Below are positions 38,467 through 47,030 of a stretch of 64,000 nucleotides of DNA, in pieces. The stretch's first letter is position 1, and the number at the start of each line of letters is the position of its first letter. This DNA is from Pseudomonas sp. B21-056. GTDB lineage: Bacteria; Pseudomonadota; Gammaproteobacteria; Pseudomonadales; Pseudomonadaceae. Location: contig NZ_CP087203.1 in the NCBI RefSeq assembly GCF_026016325.1, forward strand, positions 4,340,001 to 4,404,000, in the 5' to 3' direction. The notes beneath the pieces were generated by a model. The model saw only the letters and a program-made list of their open reading frames with translations. It ran no database searches and had not been told where the DNA came from. The position numbers and the translations under genes were made by a program.

Positions 38467-38901
38467 ATGCGTTTATTGAGCGGGGTACCTTTGGTGCTTG
38501 CTGGGCTGTGTGCTTCTTGCACAACGCTGGTTGATACTACAAATTGGGATGTGGTTAAGCCATTTCTCGGCATCGAGCTAGGTAAGGAATTTCAATTGGC
38601 GGGCAGCGCTACATATAAACCCCATTTTATGGGAGATAAAAATGGCGTTGGTTCATATTATATTGACTTCAAGCATAATGAGCTGCCTTTCAGCACCCTA
38701 AAAATCGGTGTGACGCCTAAAAGCAAGCTGGTGTTTTCGATTAACGCGATAGCAGAGTACCATGATAGAAAGTCATGTCGTGATGAGCTGATATCAAGGC
38801 GTGACTATCTCGAAAACAAATTATCCATTAAGTTTCTTTATGAGGGTGACGAAACTTTTTACTCGCATAGTATTGCAGTCAAAAATATTGAATTAACTTA
38901 A
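38467..38901 (+). CDS. Hypothetical low-GC lipoprotein
   Basis: 144 residues; a lipoprotein-like start (VPLVLAGLCASC). Beta-rich mature region, no recognised domain. The DNA is clearly AT-richer than the core genes, a sign of recent acquisition. The stop TAA overlaps an ATG opening a 28-codon frame (38901-38987, MCFGTQYTEIYKDWPVMWSA) that may be the displaced C-terminus. Confidence 0.6.
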   Translation: MRLLSGVPLVLAGLCASCTTLVDTTNWDVVKPFLGIELGKEFQLAGSATYKPHFMGDKNGVGSYYIDFKHNELPFSTLKIGVTPKSKLVFSINAIAEYHDRKSCRDELISRRDYLENKLSIKFLYEGDETFYSHSIAVKNIELT

Positions 38902-39183
38902 TGTGTTTCGGCACGCAATACACGGAAATCTATAAAGATTGGCCGGTGATGTGGTCTGCAGTAAAAGAGCTAGACGGATTAAAATAATTTAATGTGTGAA
39001 GCTAATAGTCCGCGATAGAAACAGAAAAGGGAACGAACAGAAAAAGAGAAAAATTTACTTACAGCAAATAAATCCCTTTCCTGCCACCTCCCTTTTATGC
39101 CTTTTTTGGGGCATCCCCGCTCAAACGCTGCTATTGAGAAGAGGAGGAAGGAATACACTGCGACGCCCCCAAGGGGCGCTATC

Positions 39184-39582
39184 CTATCGGCAAGGATAGG
39201 CATCCGATAGCGCAGTGGCAACAGCCACGTTTTGGTTCAGCTGGCGCAACTCGTCATCGTCTTCCAGGCGCAGCATTACCAACTTAATCAACTCGCTGTT
39301 AATAATCCCCTTGGGAACGCACAAGAATGGCTTCATCAATTGAGCCTGTTGCAAACCGGATATCGTGCTCTTCGTGCTAAGTATGGTACCAACGCAGTAG
39401 CCAGCCCTGAACGGGTCTCTTCGAGATGCATCCGAATTGCTCCACTCGTGGCAGGCGCTAAGTAGCTCATTGCCATCGTACTTGAGGGTCTGCTGCGGGG
39501 ACTCTTGGAGAGCCAGAGTAGAAGTAGACAGGGTTGCCATAAGAAGGAACGTGAATAGCTGTTTCGACATATCGATGCTCAT
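39184..39582 (-). CDS. Rap1a/Tai-type periplasmic immunity protein
   Basis: 132 residues with a signal peptide (LFTFLLMATLSTSTLA). The mature part has the family order: NELLSACHEW, FRAGYCVGTI, FLCVPKGIINSELIKLV, LRLEDDDELRQLNQNVAVATAL and a closing DAYPC, including the conserved cysteines. Such proteins protect against type VI amidase effectors in the periplasm. No effector or secretion gene is in the window. Start 39582 or 39570 is undecided. Confidence 0.72.
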   Translation of the reverse strand: MSIDMSKQLFTFLLMATLSTSTLALQESPQQTLKYDGNELLSACHEWSNSDASRRDPFRAGYCVGTILSTKSTISGLQQAQLMKPFLCVPKGIINSELIKLVMLRLEDDDELRQLNQNVAVATALSDAYPCR

Positions 39583-39623
39583 TGTTCTAGTTAGATTCGT
39601 TTTTTGCTCTTTTTTGCTGGGCT

Positions 39624-39971
39624 TTAGTTTTCTTTAGAGAACTCCTCACAAGCGTTGCCAAGCTCATCTGAGCTTAAGGAGTTTGCCTTCGATTCTATCT
39701 GGGCGAACACACGAGCGTAGGGTTCAGAAGCCCGCAATTTTTTGAGGAAATCTGCATCCGCATCCTGTAGGAAGGTGGCGGCCACCGCAGAGTATCGCTC
39801 TCGCATACCAGGATTCACTGAAGAGCACTTGGCCTCGAAAAAATCGTATGGGGCAATAAAGGAAGCCGATGCTTCGTCAACGCACCCATCACCTGTGCAG
39901 GGTGAAGTTGCGCTGGCTAATGTGACCCAAAGCATCGGTAAGCAAGCCAAAGTTTTCAAAGTGTTTTGCAT
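39624..39971 (-). CDS. Hypothetical exported Cys-containing protein
   Basis: About 115 residues. Signal peptide (LACLPMLWVTLASATS), then CTGDGCVDE, a single helical body with KCSSVNPGMRERYSA and a final GNACEEF. Family not recognised; its size, export signal and place directly before the Rap1a/Tai gene suggest another immunity-like protein, which is inference. Confidence 0.5.
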   Translation of the reverse strand: MQNTLKTLACLPMLWVTLASATSPCTGDGCVDEASASFIAPYDFFEAKCSSVNPGMRERYSAVAATFLQDADADFLKKLRASEPYARVFAQIESKANSLSSDELGNACEEFSKEN

Positions 39972-40331
39972 CGGTTGATCTTGATTAGGGTTGAAGAGGT
40001 GCAATTTCGCACCTTCCACTTGAACTCGACGTGGCGATTATTGACGTCGGGATCCTCCTCATCGCCACGGCGGGGCGCCCGAATTTTCGCAAACGGAATG
40101 CCAAATCTGTCCAGTCGATCCGGGATCCAAGCAAGCATAGCCATCTATTTGCCATTATTCCATCCGCAGGCAGCTTTCGCGGTTAAGGAGACGGTAAAGG
40201 GCCTTCACGCGTCGGCGGGCAGCGCCTGTTGGGCACGCGCTCTTAGAGGTAACCAGGCAACCAAGGCTCTTGCTCGATTGCTGCAACGTCTCCCACAATC
40301 CTATCGACTGTTCTTGGCCGGTAGCCGGCTA
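39972..40331. other. Gap without a supported gene
   Basis: A 62-codon minus-strand frame (39956-40144) is present but has no ribosome site or family resemblance, and it overlaps the start of the exported protein gene. No repeat or RNA signal was noticed. Confidence 0.4.
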
Positions 40332-40550
40332 CTACCTAATGTTGAAAATTCGGGAAATCAGGGCTGTAGCTTTTTGACCGTCAGCCTCATAGAGGCCAGT
40401 CAGCAATGTCTGATCCGCTAGCTTATGAAGGTTGAAAAAATTGTAGAAAGCTTGACCGAGCCTCTGTTGTTGGAAGGCGTCTTGATTCCATTGGATCAGA
40501 AACTCATCGTAAGCCGCTTGCTCTATTTCCAATGCTGCATGGCTTTCCAT
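40332..40550 (-). CDS. Small hypothetical protein
   Basis: 72 residues. GGAGG five bases before the ATG at 40550 supports the start. The sequence (FLIQWNQDAFQQQRLGQAFY, LADQTLLTGLYEADGQKA) is soluble and helical and looks like a real conserved protein, but I cannot name the family. Confidence 0.55.
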   Translation of the reverse strand: MESHAALEIEQAAYDEFLIQWNQDAFQQQRLGQAFYNFFNLHKLADQTLLTGLYEADGQKATALISRIFNIR

Positions 40551-40779
40551 ATGCACCTCCGTGGCTATAAGCGCTTTCAGAACGTACTCAGCCCGTTTGG
40601 CTGGTGCAAGGAATAACGGCTGCTAACCCGAAGCGGGCATTGCCTGGATTTGAAGTTGACCGTCAATGAAGCCGTATTGCAGCATGGCATTGAACATGTG
40701 GCGGCTGTGCGGCCACCCTGTTGGATAGAGAGCTTATGAGTGATGCAAGCGTACCTTCGTACCTAACCGGAAGAAGCTC

Positions 40780-41166
40780 ATGATCAGGGTGTTACCGAAG
40801 AGTGAGCTCGAGAAGCTTTCGATGAAAGCTGGCGCAGACGGTTTAACCCTGAGTGATCTTACCGCCACTTGTGAGAAATTTGATGTTACGGCGCAAGATG
40901 TGCTGAACGAGCTGTCCGTTGCGGTTGCGGAAGGCTATCTACAGGGATCTTTGATCTATGATTTTTGCGACGACGTCATGAACGGGATCGTAAATGCCGT
41001 GGTTGAGGTGGGTATGACCAACGAAATGCCTCAGCCTGCTTTCTCGCTTTACCAAGCGTTCGATCAAGGTGAGTGGATCCGTAGTAGCGACCCGCCTGAG
41101 ACTGACCCCAGTGAGAAATACACAAGGCCGGTGGTTAGCGAAATAATGCGAGCCCTTACAAATTGA
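40780..41166 (+). CDS. Hypothetical protein
   Basis: 128 residues, start after GGAAG. Predicted helical N-terminal half (LTLSDLTATCEKFDVTAQDV) and an acidic C-terminus; the first part has the look of a winged-helix-like segment. No family recognised. Confidence 0.5.
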   Translation: MIRVLPKSELEKLSMKAGADGLTLSDLTATCEKFDVTAQDVLNELSVAVAEGYLQGSLIYDFCDDVMNGIVNAVVEVGMTNEMPQPAFSLYQAFDQGEWIRSSDPPETDPSEKYTRPVVSEIMRALTN

Positions 41167-41253
41167 GAGTTTTTCGTTATTGGGGTGGACGCAGGCGTGG
41201 ATCGGCCAAAAGCAGCCTCCTTCGCCTGCCCGAGCATGGCCGAAACAGTCATT

Positions 41254-41559
41254 TCAATCAAGAACGGGACGAAGGAAACTGCGCTCGTAGCTCAGGATGA
41301 ATTTTTGCTCGGTAGCCTGCTTCACCAATTGAACGCACTCAGGATCTACTCCGGCCTCCCTACGGTACTGCTCATAATCTGCCAGGCTGGAAAAGCTGAA
41401 TAGACAGTAAGCGATGTTATTGGCGCCTTCGGCTGGTAGAAAGTAGCCGTGGTGGCTCCCTCCCATACGGTTCACCACACGAATCCAATGGCGAGAATAG
41501 CTTTCGAAAGCCGGGATCTGATAGGGATCGATTACATACCTGACGTGGCAAGTGATCAC
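41254..41559 (-). CDS. NIPSNAP-family protein
   Basis: 101 residues. ITCHVRYVIDPYQIPAFESY, NRMGGSHHGYFLPAEGANN and LADYEQYRREAGVDPE are the features of small bacterial NIPSNAP/ferredoxin-like dimeric proteins. Function unknown. Confidence 0.8.
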   Translation of the reverse strand: MITCHVRYVIDPYQIPAFESYSRHWIRVVNRMGGSHHGYFLPAEGANNIAYCLFSFSSLADYEQYRREAGVDPECVQLVKQATEQKFILSYERSFLRPVLD

Positions 41560-41668
41560 TGGGTCATTCCTTTGAAAATGGGGGAAATCGCTATTCTACA
41601 CATGCCATAAGCTGAGTCGTCGATGGCAGCTTTGGGTCGGAGACTGTCGCTCGCGAACGACTGCAATT

Positions 41669-41854
41669 GGCCGATTCTGTTGAAAAAGTCGGTCTGCCCA
41701 AACTGCATAGCCATTGACCGGTGAAAACGCCTTTTTTGCACGCTGCTACGTGAAATCCGAGTCAGAAAGCCTCTGCCAAAAGTAAAGATTTCAATCTCGG
41801 ACGCGTACTTTTCTGACGCGCAAACCATGGCCGACTTTTTCAACACAATCGGCC
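41669..41854. repeat. Short element with 24-base terminal inverted repeats (MITE-like or IS remnant)
   Basis: Left arm 41669-41692 and right arm 41831-41854 are reverse complements with one mismatch (core TGTTGAAAAAGTCGG). The 138 bases between have no convincing gene. Total 186 bases. Confidence 0.7.
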
Positions 41855-41900
41855 GATTTCTGCCCGTCGTCACCTGCATCGACGCGTTGCTCTCAGCCTG

Positions 41901-42491
41901 TCATGGCTGATAAGTGCGCTGACCAATCCGCCGTGTTTTGTCGATGGTTGACGTAGCGGTTTCGACCGGGGGATTCGCGCTTTGCAGGCAGTCAGCTCGG
42001 TTGAGTGTGTACTCATCCAAGTGGCTTTGGATCGAGCCGGGAATCGGCTCAGTACCGCCTTGGCGAGCGGCTGCCACTTGGGCCTGCCACCAGCTGTTGG
42101 CAAAGACGGCCGCCGAGGTGCACTTGCCTAAGGGTTGAAACACGGAGCGACCGAATTGCGCGTAGCCCTCTTTAAGCAATGATTTGAATATTTGGCTGTG
42201 AGCGGCCAGTTCAGGGAGCTGGTTGGCCTTGAGTAGGTGCATCCCTTCAGTCATCGCGCTATCCAGCTGCGATAGGTACCTGGTTGCACTGCTCAAGGCC
42301 TGTGCACTGGCGCGGTTGTGTCGGGCTGTGGGGGGCAGTGCTTCAGTTTCGATGCCTGGTGAGGGAGCACTCGGTTCGGGTTTGTTCGGCAGGAATGCGT
42401 ATGCCATGAGGCTTGCGATGATCAACCAGCCGACGATCAATGCGATTTTTTCGGCGGCGGGCCGATCTTTCCAAGGTCCTCTCACATACAT
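41901..42491 (-). CDS. Hypothetical membrane-anchored protein, start touching an IS end
   Basis: Up to 196 residues: one membrane helix (IALIVGWLIIASLMAYAFL) and a Pro-rich linker, then a periplasmic domain with two cysteines. Not recognised. The ATG at 42489-42491 includes the first base of the inferred IS end at 42491, so the natural start or promoter may have been lost; GTG at 42485 is an alternative start. Confidence 0.55.
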   Translation of the reverse strand: MYVRGPWKDRPAAEKIALIVGWLIIASLMAYAFLPNKPEPSAPSPGIETEALPPTARHNRASAQALSSATRYLSQLDSAMTEGMHLLKANQLPELAAHSQIFKSLLKEGYAQFGRSVFQPLGKCTSAAVFANSWWQAQVAAARQGGTEPIPGSIQSHLDEYTLNRADCLQSANPPVETATSTIDKTRRIGQRTYQP

Positions 42492-42762
42492 GGACGCCCC
42501 CAGTTTGCCGAGCTTTCAATTCGCGACAACACAGACGGGGTTGAGATTGCAGCCATACATCCGGACTTTATGTGAGGCTCTGCCTCTGTCCCTGATGGAA
42601 TTCGCTGATCGGGCTCTTATCACCACCACGCGCTCGAAGCGCCTGTGAGAGGGCAGAGTTACCCGATCCCGGTCCGACCTGTCTTGCCATCACGTCATGA
42701 TTGCCTGGGCAACCTTGGAAGTACTCCTTCTAACCCATCATCGCCTGACTCCACCGGTCTGG
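42491..42762 (-). ncRNA. Candidate guide RNA region of the IS110-family element
   Basis: Noncoding 3' part of the element between the transposase stop and the right end. Position is the only evidence; the fold was not computed. Confidence 0.35.
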
Positions 42763-42799
42763 TTACGCTCCTGCGACAGCAGGGGTGTAACCAGACCGG
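42754..42799 (-). terminator. Strong hairpin over the transposase 3' end
   Basis: Thirteen-base perfect arms (42754-42766 and 42787-42799, core GGTCTGGTTAC) with an inner CCTGC-GACA-GCAGG stem. It covers the last codons and stop of the transposase. It may end transcription or process the element's RNA. Confidence 0.65.
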
Positions 42800-43799
42800 A
42801 ATCTGCGGTCATGGGCCAACAGCGCCCAGGCAATCCGGGCATTTTTGTTGGCCTGTGCGATGACTGCCACATTCGTGTTGCGACGCACCAACAAACCCTT
42901 CAACCAATCCGCTGAGGGGTCGGTTTTACCTTCGGCGTAACGAACCACAGCTCGTGCTCCGTGAACCAGCAATGTGCGCAAATAGCTATCGCCCCGCTTG
43001 CTGATACCTAACAGCGTGGACTTGCCTCCGCTCGAATGCTGTCGCGGTACTAATCCCAACCATGCCGCCATCTGCCGACCGTTGGCAAAACTCTTCGCAT
43101 CACCTACCGAAGCCACCAGAGCACTTGCGGTGATCGGTCCAATACCCGGTATTTCTGCAAGCTTGCAACTGGCTTCGTTCCCTCGATGCCATTGTTGAAT
43201 TTCCCGTTCAAGTTGACCCACCTGCCGGTCCAACTCCTTCAGATGATCGCCCAGGCGCTGCATCAATTGCCGGAATGAACTGGGTAGACCGTTTTCGCCA
43301 TCTTCCAGGATGCCCGGCAAACGCTCGACGATATGGCCGATCCCTTGCGCGATGACAATGCCGAACTCACCGAGCAGACCTCGAATCGAGTTCGCTTGCG
43401 CTGTACGCGCCTTAACAAAACCCTGACGCGCACGATGCGTGGCCAAGACCGCTTGTTGCTCTGTCGTCTTGATCGGCACGAAACGCATATTGGGTCGAGC
43501 TATCGCTTCACAGATGGCTTCTGCATCGGCTGCGTCGTTCTTGTTCGTTTCACATAGGGCTTAACAAATTGTGGAGCCATCAACTTGACCGTATGTCCAA
43601 ATGCTTGCAGTTTTCTTGCCCAGTGATGGGCACTGCCGCAAGCCTCCATACCGATCAAGCACGGCGCCAATACTGCAAAGAAAGGGGCAAGCTGGTCACG
43701 TTTGAGCTGCTTTTTCAGTACTGGCTTGCCTTGTTCGTCGACTCCGTGCACTTGAAACACGTTTTTTGCCAAGTCGATACCAACAGTCGTAAGCTTCAT
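42763..43799 (-). pseudogene. IS110-family transposase, frameshifted
   Basis: The N-terminal part from 43799 (MKLTTVGIDLAKNVFQVHG, first Asp; GMEACGSAHHW, Glu) ends out of frame; the C-terminal part (NMRFVPIKTTEQQAVL to the IS116/IS110/IS902 domain with EIPGIGPITASALVA) continues to 42763. One A is missing near 43548-43551; restoring it gives VKTNKNDAADAEAI, which holds the remaining two acidic residues of the DEDD site. With it the gene would be 345 codons, normal for the family. Confidence 0.85.
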
Positions 43800-43876
43800 G
43801 GGGACGCTCCCTTCCGTTAAGTGCTATTAACACTTTCACTTTGGCACATCGATGCCGTCAGGATAGGGGGCGTCCA

Positions 43877-44390
43877 TTCCATTACCACCGTACGTACGGT
43901 TCCGTATACGGCGGTTCAGGCTATGCGGATAAACCGTTGATCGTATCCAGTATCGAGACCAGCCCAAGGCCATCCCACAACTTCTTCGGCAGTGCCTGAT
44001 TCATACGTGGCGCTGCCGAGTTCCACCACGGGCCACGACCATTGACCGTCGACTTCCAAGCACGCGCTTCATCGAGGCAAGCCGGATCAGGTTGCGGGCC
44101 CTCGTCGAGGGTCGCTTCCATTGCCGCCACCCGATGCCCCTTGTTGCTGACTACACGTTGATACCCACGCTTGAGGTTGGCCGGTGCAAGCACCCGCTCC
44201 ATCGTGTTCGCCTCCGCTTTCGTCCACGTCACAGACGCCGCAGATACACACTGGCAGCCTTCATCCTCGGATAGACAGCATGCCCGTGTGAGGTACGAAC
44301 AACGGGCAAGGGAGTGAGCTTGCGAACGTACCACCACCTAGACAAGAAAGGGCTCAAGCCTTACGTATCAATAGGTTAAGGAGAGCCGTT
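43877..44390 (-). mobile_element. Remnant of a group II intron
   Basis: Contains a deleted maturase gene (43921-44202). Upstream of it on the minus strand is intron-like leader sequence, and after it lies the paired motif CCGTATACGG/CCGTACGTACGG (43888-43912), common just 3' of the maturase frame in bacterial group II introns. The IS110-family element abuts this motif. Exact intron ends were not determined. Confidence 0.6.
43921..44202 (-). pseudogene. ltrA: Group II intron maturase (LtrA) with the whole middle deleted
   Basis: The first 22 codons read MERVLAPANLKRGYQRVVSN, the usual LtrA start. A short unrelated stretch follows, then a typical maturase C-terminus: NGRGPWWNSAAPRMNQALPK and LWDGLGLVSILDTINGLSA. 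Only about 94 of some 450 residues remain; the reverse transcriptase YADD region is gone. Confidence 0.82.
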
Positions 44391-44470
44391 CACAATTCTG
44401 AGTGTGAAAACAAGAAAGCCCCTAAACCGTTCACACTAGGCAACTGTGAAAGGAGGGGCTAAATTGTGAA
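44389..44470. repeat. Nested inverted repeats with TTCACA motifs
   Basis: Outer arms TTCACAATT (44389-44397) and AATTGTGAA (44462-44470), inner arms AGCCCCT (44417-44423) and AGGGGCT (44454-44460), plus AGTGTGAA (44401-44408) with TTCACACT (44430-44437). Could be a tiny MITE remnant or structured leader. Confidence 0.5.
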
Positions 44471-44485
44471 TGTTTCTCTGTAAGC

Positions 44486-44514
44486 AAAAAGGGCCCACCT
44501 TTCGGTGAGCCCCT
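44486..44514 (-). terminator. Terminator of tRNA-Val(GAC)
   Basis: GGGCTCACC-GAAA-GGTGGGCCC hairpin on the minus strand with one mismatch, followed by T5. It is 30 bases past the tRNA 3' end. Confidence 0.8.
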
Positions 44515-44543
44515 CTAGACCGCCCAGCAGAGCGGATTTTGTT

Positions 44544-44620
44544 TGGTAGGCGCGATTGGACTCGAACCAACGACCCCCACCATGTCAAGGTGGTGCTCTA
44601 ACCAACTGAGCTACGTGCCT
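44544..44620 (-). tRNA. tRNA-Val(GAC)
   Basis: 77-base cloverleaf with encoded CCA. Anticodon loop TTGACAT (GAC) on a CACC...GGTG stem; D arm GCTCAGTTGGTTAGAGC; T arm GTTGG-TTCGAGT-CCAAT. The acceptor stem AGGCACG/CGCGCCT has an A-C mismatch at the fifth pair. It borders the mobile-element region. Confidence 0.95.
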
Positions 44621-44804
44621 GCTGTGAGGCGGCATTCTACGGAATTCCGAAGGGGTGTCAACACCTTTTTTTCACCTAACCCTATGAATATGCAAAATAT
44701 TTAATTTCCCCCACGGGACGGAGACTTTGGGGGTGGCTGGCGGCCGATTTTTATCTCGGGTAGGATCTGCGCACTCGTAAAAAATATAAAACAGAGGTTG
44801 CAGA

Positions 44805-46088
44805 ATGGCGAACACACCTTATCCAGCGTCCTATTACGCCGCGTCGGCCAATCCGGTGCCGCCCCGCCCGGCCCTGCAGGATGACATCGAGACTGATGTG
44901 TGCGTGATCGGTGCAGGCTATACCGGTCTGTCCTCTGCCCTGTTTTTGCTGGAGAACGGTTTCAAGGTCACGATTCTCGAGGCCGCCAAGGTGGGGTTTG
45001 GCGCTTCGGGTCGCAATGGCGGGCAGATCGTCAACAGTTATAGCCGCGACATCGATGTGATCGAGCGCAGTGTCGGCCCGCAGCAGGCGCAGTTGCTGGG
45101 CAAGATGGCGTTCGAGGGTGGGCGGATCATTCGCGAGCGGGTGGCGAAGTATCAGATTCAGTGCGATCTGAAGGACGGCGGTGTATTCGCGGCCCTTACA
45201 GCTAAACAGATGGGCCATCTGGAGTCGCAGAAGCGTTTGTGGGAGCGCTTCGGCCATACCCAGTTGGAGCTGCTGGATCAGCGTCGTATCCGTGAGGTGG
45301 TGGCGTGCGATCAATATGTCGGCGGCATGCTGGACATGAGCGGCGGCCATATCCATCCGCTCAATCTGGCGCTGGGTGAAGCCGCGGCGGTGGAGTCCCT
45401 GGGTGGGGTGATTTATGAACAGTCGCCGGCGGTGCGCATCGAGCGCGGTGCCAGCCCAGTGGTGCATACGCCACAGGGCAAGGTCAGGGCCAAGTTCATT
45501 ATCGTGGCCGGTAATGCCTATCTGGGCAATCTGGTGCCGGAGCTGGCGGCCAAGTCCATGCCTTGCGGCACGCAGGTGATCACGACCGCGCCGTTGGGAG
45601 AGGAATTGGCTCGCAGCCTGTTGCCTCAGGATTATTGCGTCGAGGATTGCAACTACCTGCTCGACTACTACCGGTTGACCGGCGACAAGCGCCTGATCTT
45701 CGGCGGTGGCGTGGTGTATGGCGCCAGGGACCCGGCGAACATCGAGGCGATCATCCGGCCGAAGATGCTCAAGGCGTTCCCGCAGCTCAAGGATGTGAAG
45801 ATTGATTACGCCTGGACCGGAAACTTCCTGCTGACTTTGTCGCGTCTTCCGCAGGTCGGACGCCTGGGGGACAACGTCTACTATTCCCAGGGGTGCAGCG
45901 GTCATGGCGTGACTTATACGCATCTGGCGGGCAAGGTATTGGCCGAGGCGTTGCGCGGCCAGGCCGAGCGTTTCGATGCGTTTGCCGACCTGCCCCATTA
46001 TCCGTTCCCCGGCGGCCAGCTGTTGCGCACGCCATTCGCGGCGCTGGGCGCATGGTATTACGGGCTGCGGGACAAGCTCGGGGTTTGA
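44805..46088 (+). CDS. puuB: FAD-dependent amine oxidase, gamma-glutamylputrescine oxidase-like
   Basis: 427 residues of the DAO family. FAD-binding DVCVIGAGYTGLSSALFLLE near residue 32; FGASGRNGGQIVNSYSRD and the C-terminal GCSGHGVTYTHLAGKVLAEAL are as in PuuB-type enzymes, which oxidise gamma-glutamylputrescine in putrescine catabolism. Stands alone here with no other puu genes. The specific substrate is inferred from similarity. Confidence 0.82.
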   Translation: MANTPYPASYYAASANPVPPRPALQDDIETDVCVIGAGYTGLSSALFLLENGFKVTILEAAKVGFGASGRNGGQIVNSYSRDIDVIERSVGPQQAQLLGKMAFEGGRIIRERVAKYQIQCDLKDGGVFAALTAKQMGHLESQKRLWERFGHTQLELLDQRRIREVVACDQYVGGMLDMSGGHIHPLNLALGEAAAVESLGGVIYEQSPAVRIERGASPVVHTPQGKVRAKFIIVAGNAYLGNLVPELAAKSMPCGTQVITTAPLGEELARSLLPQDYCVEDCNYLLDYYRLTGDKRLIFGGGVVYGARDPANIEAIIRPKMLKAFPQLKDVKIDYAWTGNFLLTLSRLPQVGRLGDNVYYSQGCSGHGVTYTHLAGKVLAEALRGQAERFDAFADLPHYPFPGGQLLRTPFAALGAWYYGLRDKLGV

Positions 46089-46141
46089 AACCTGTAGTAG
46101 TCCCCGCGAGAGAATGGGGCTATTCCATCAGGGGCTGATGC

Positions 46142-47002
46142 TCAAAAAAGCCCCTGCAACCTTCCCTCAACCTGAGTACGCGTTTCTCCACCGACCCAGA
46201 CCTGACCGGCCTCATCGCGGCTCACATGGATGCGCCCTTTGCGACCGAGACAAGTGCCTTGGGCCGCGACATAGGCTTGCTCAGCCTGACCAGCCTTGAA
46301 CAACCACTGCGCCAATGAGGCATTCAAACTGCCCGTGACCGGGTCTTCGACGATAGCGCCCAGGTGATTATTGAAAAAGGCGCGCACTTCGAAAGCCGCA
46401 TCCCCACTGGCGTGCGGCCCGACCACGCCAACGTCGATTCTACCCGGCTAGTTTGGTGCCGGTTGCAGGGCGAGGACTTGCTCGGCCGATGCCAATCGGA
46501 TTCCCAACCATCCAGGACCATTGTCGACCCAGGTCGCATCGACGACGTCGCACGGATCTATCCGCAGAAACCGCACCGCCTCGCTCAGCTCTTCCCTTGA
46601 CGGGGCGCCGGCGCGAATCAACGACGGAGCGGCAAAGCAAAGCCGGCCTTGGTCACGACGAACTGCAACGAGTCCTACACCACACTCCTGGACAATCTGC
46701 GCTTCACTCCTGGGTGTGCGGCCGGTCGAAAGCCAGGCATGACAACTCCCCAATGTCGGGTGCCCGGCGAACGGCAACTCTCGGTCCAGCGAGAAAATCC
46801 TGACCCGGTAGTCTGCGTCCGGATGCGCCGACGCCAACAAAAAGGTCGTTTCCGACAAGTTGAGCCAGCGCGCCAGACGCTGCATTTCATCCGTCTCCAG
46901 CGCATCGGCTCCCATGACCACCGCCAGCGGATTGCCGGAGAGCGGCCCCGCGCTAAACACATCAACGATCTGAATCACAGGCTCCAAGGCATTCCTCCTC
47001 AT
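46142..47002 (-). pseudogene. PhzF-family isomerase with an in-frame amber stop
   Basis: The frame starts QIVDVFSAGPLSGNPLAVVM and has the catalytic-Glu segment NLSETTFLL and FAGHPTLGSCHAWL. At 46448-46450 a TAG follows LQPAPN; beyond it the same frame goes on with DVGVVGPHASGDAAFEVRAFF and EDPVTGSLNASLAQWL to 46142. Both parts fit one PhzF protein of about 286 residues. A single base change would explain it. Confidence 0.83.
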
Positions 47003-47030
47003 TTTTTCTGCTGGTTTCGAACGCGAATCG

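Larger units (their letters stand above)
42491..43876 (-). mobile_element. IS110-family insertion sequence, IS1111-like organisation
   Basis: Bounded by an 11-base inverted repeat, TGGACGCCCCC at 42491-42501 and GGGGGCGTCCA at 43866-43876, 1386 bases apart end to end. The transposase start is only 77 bases from one end while about 270 noncoding bases follow its stop, the layout reported for IS1111-type elements, which carry their guide (seek/bridge) RNA downstream of the recombinase. Confidence 0.7.

Noticed and set aside
38996..39199. 67-codon plus-strand frame
   Set aside because: Low-complexity Lys/Arg start and no ribosome site; the stretch reads better as intergenic with hairpin-forming CTATCGG/CCGATAG ends.
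41556..41879. 107-codon minus-strand frame
   Set aside because: It lies across the inverted-repeat element at 41669-41854 and shows no protein-like pattern.
42223..42648. 141-codon plus-strand frame crossing the IS end
   Set aside because: It spans the boundary between the hypothetical membrane-protein gene and the IS noncoding end, so it cannot be one old gene.
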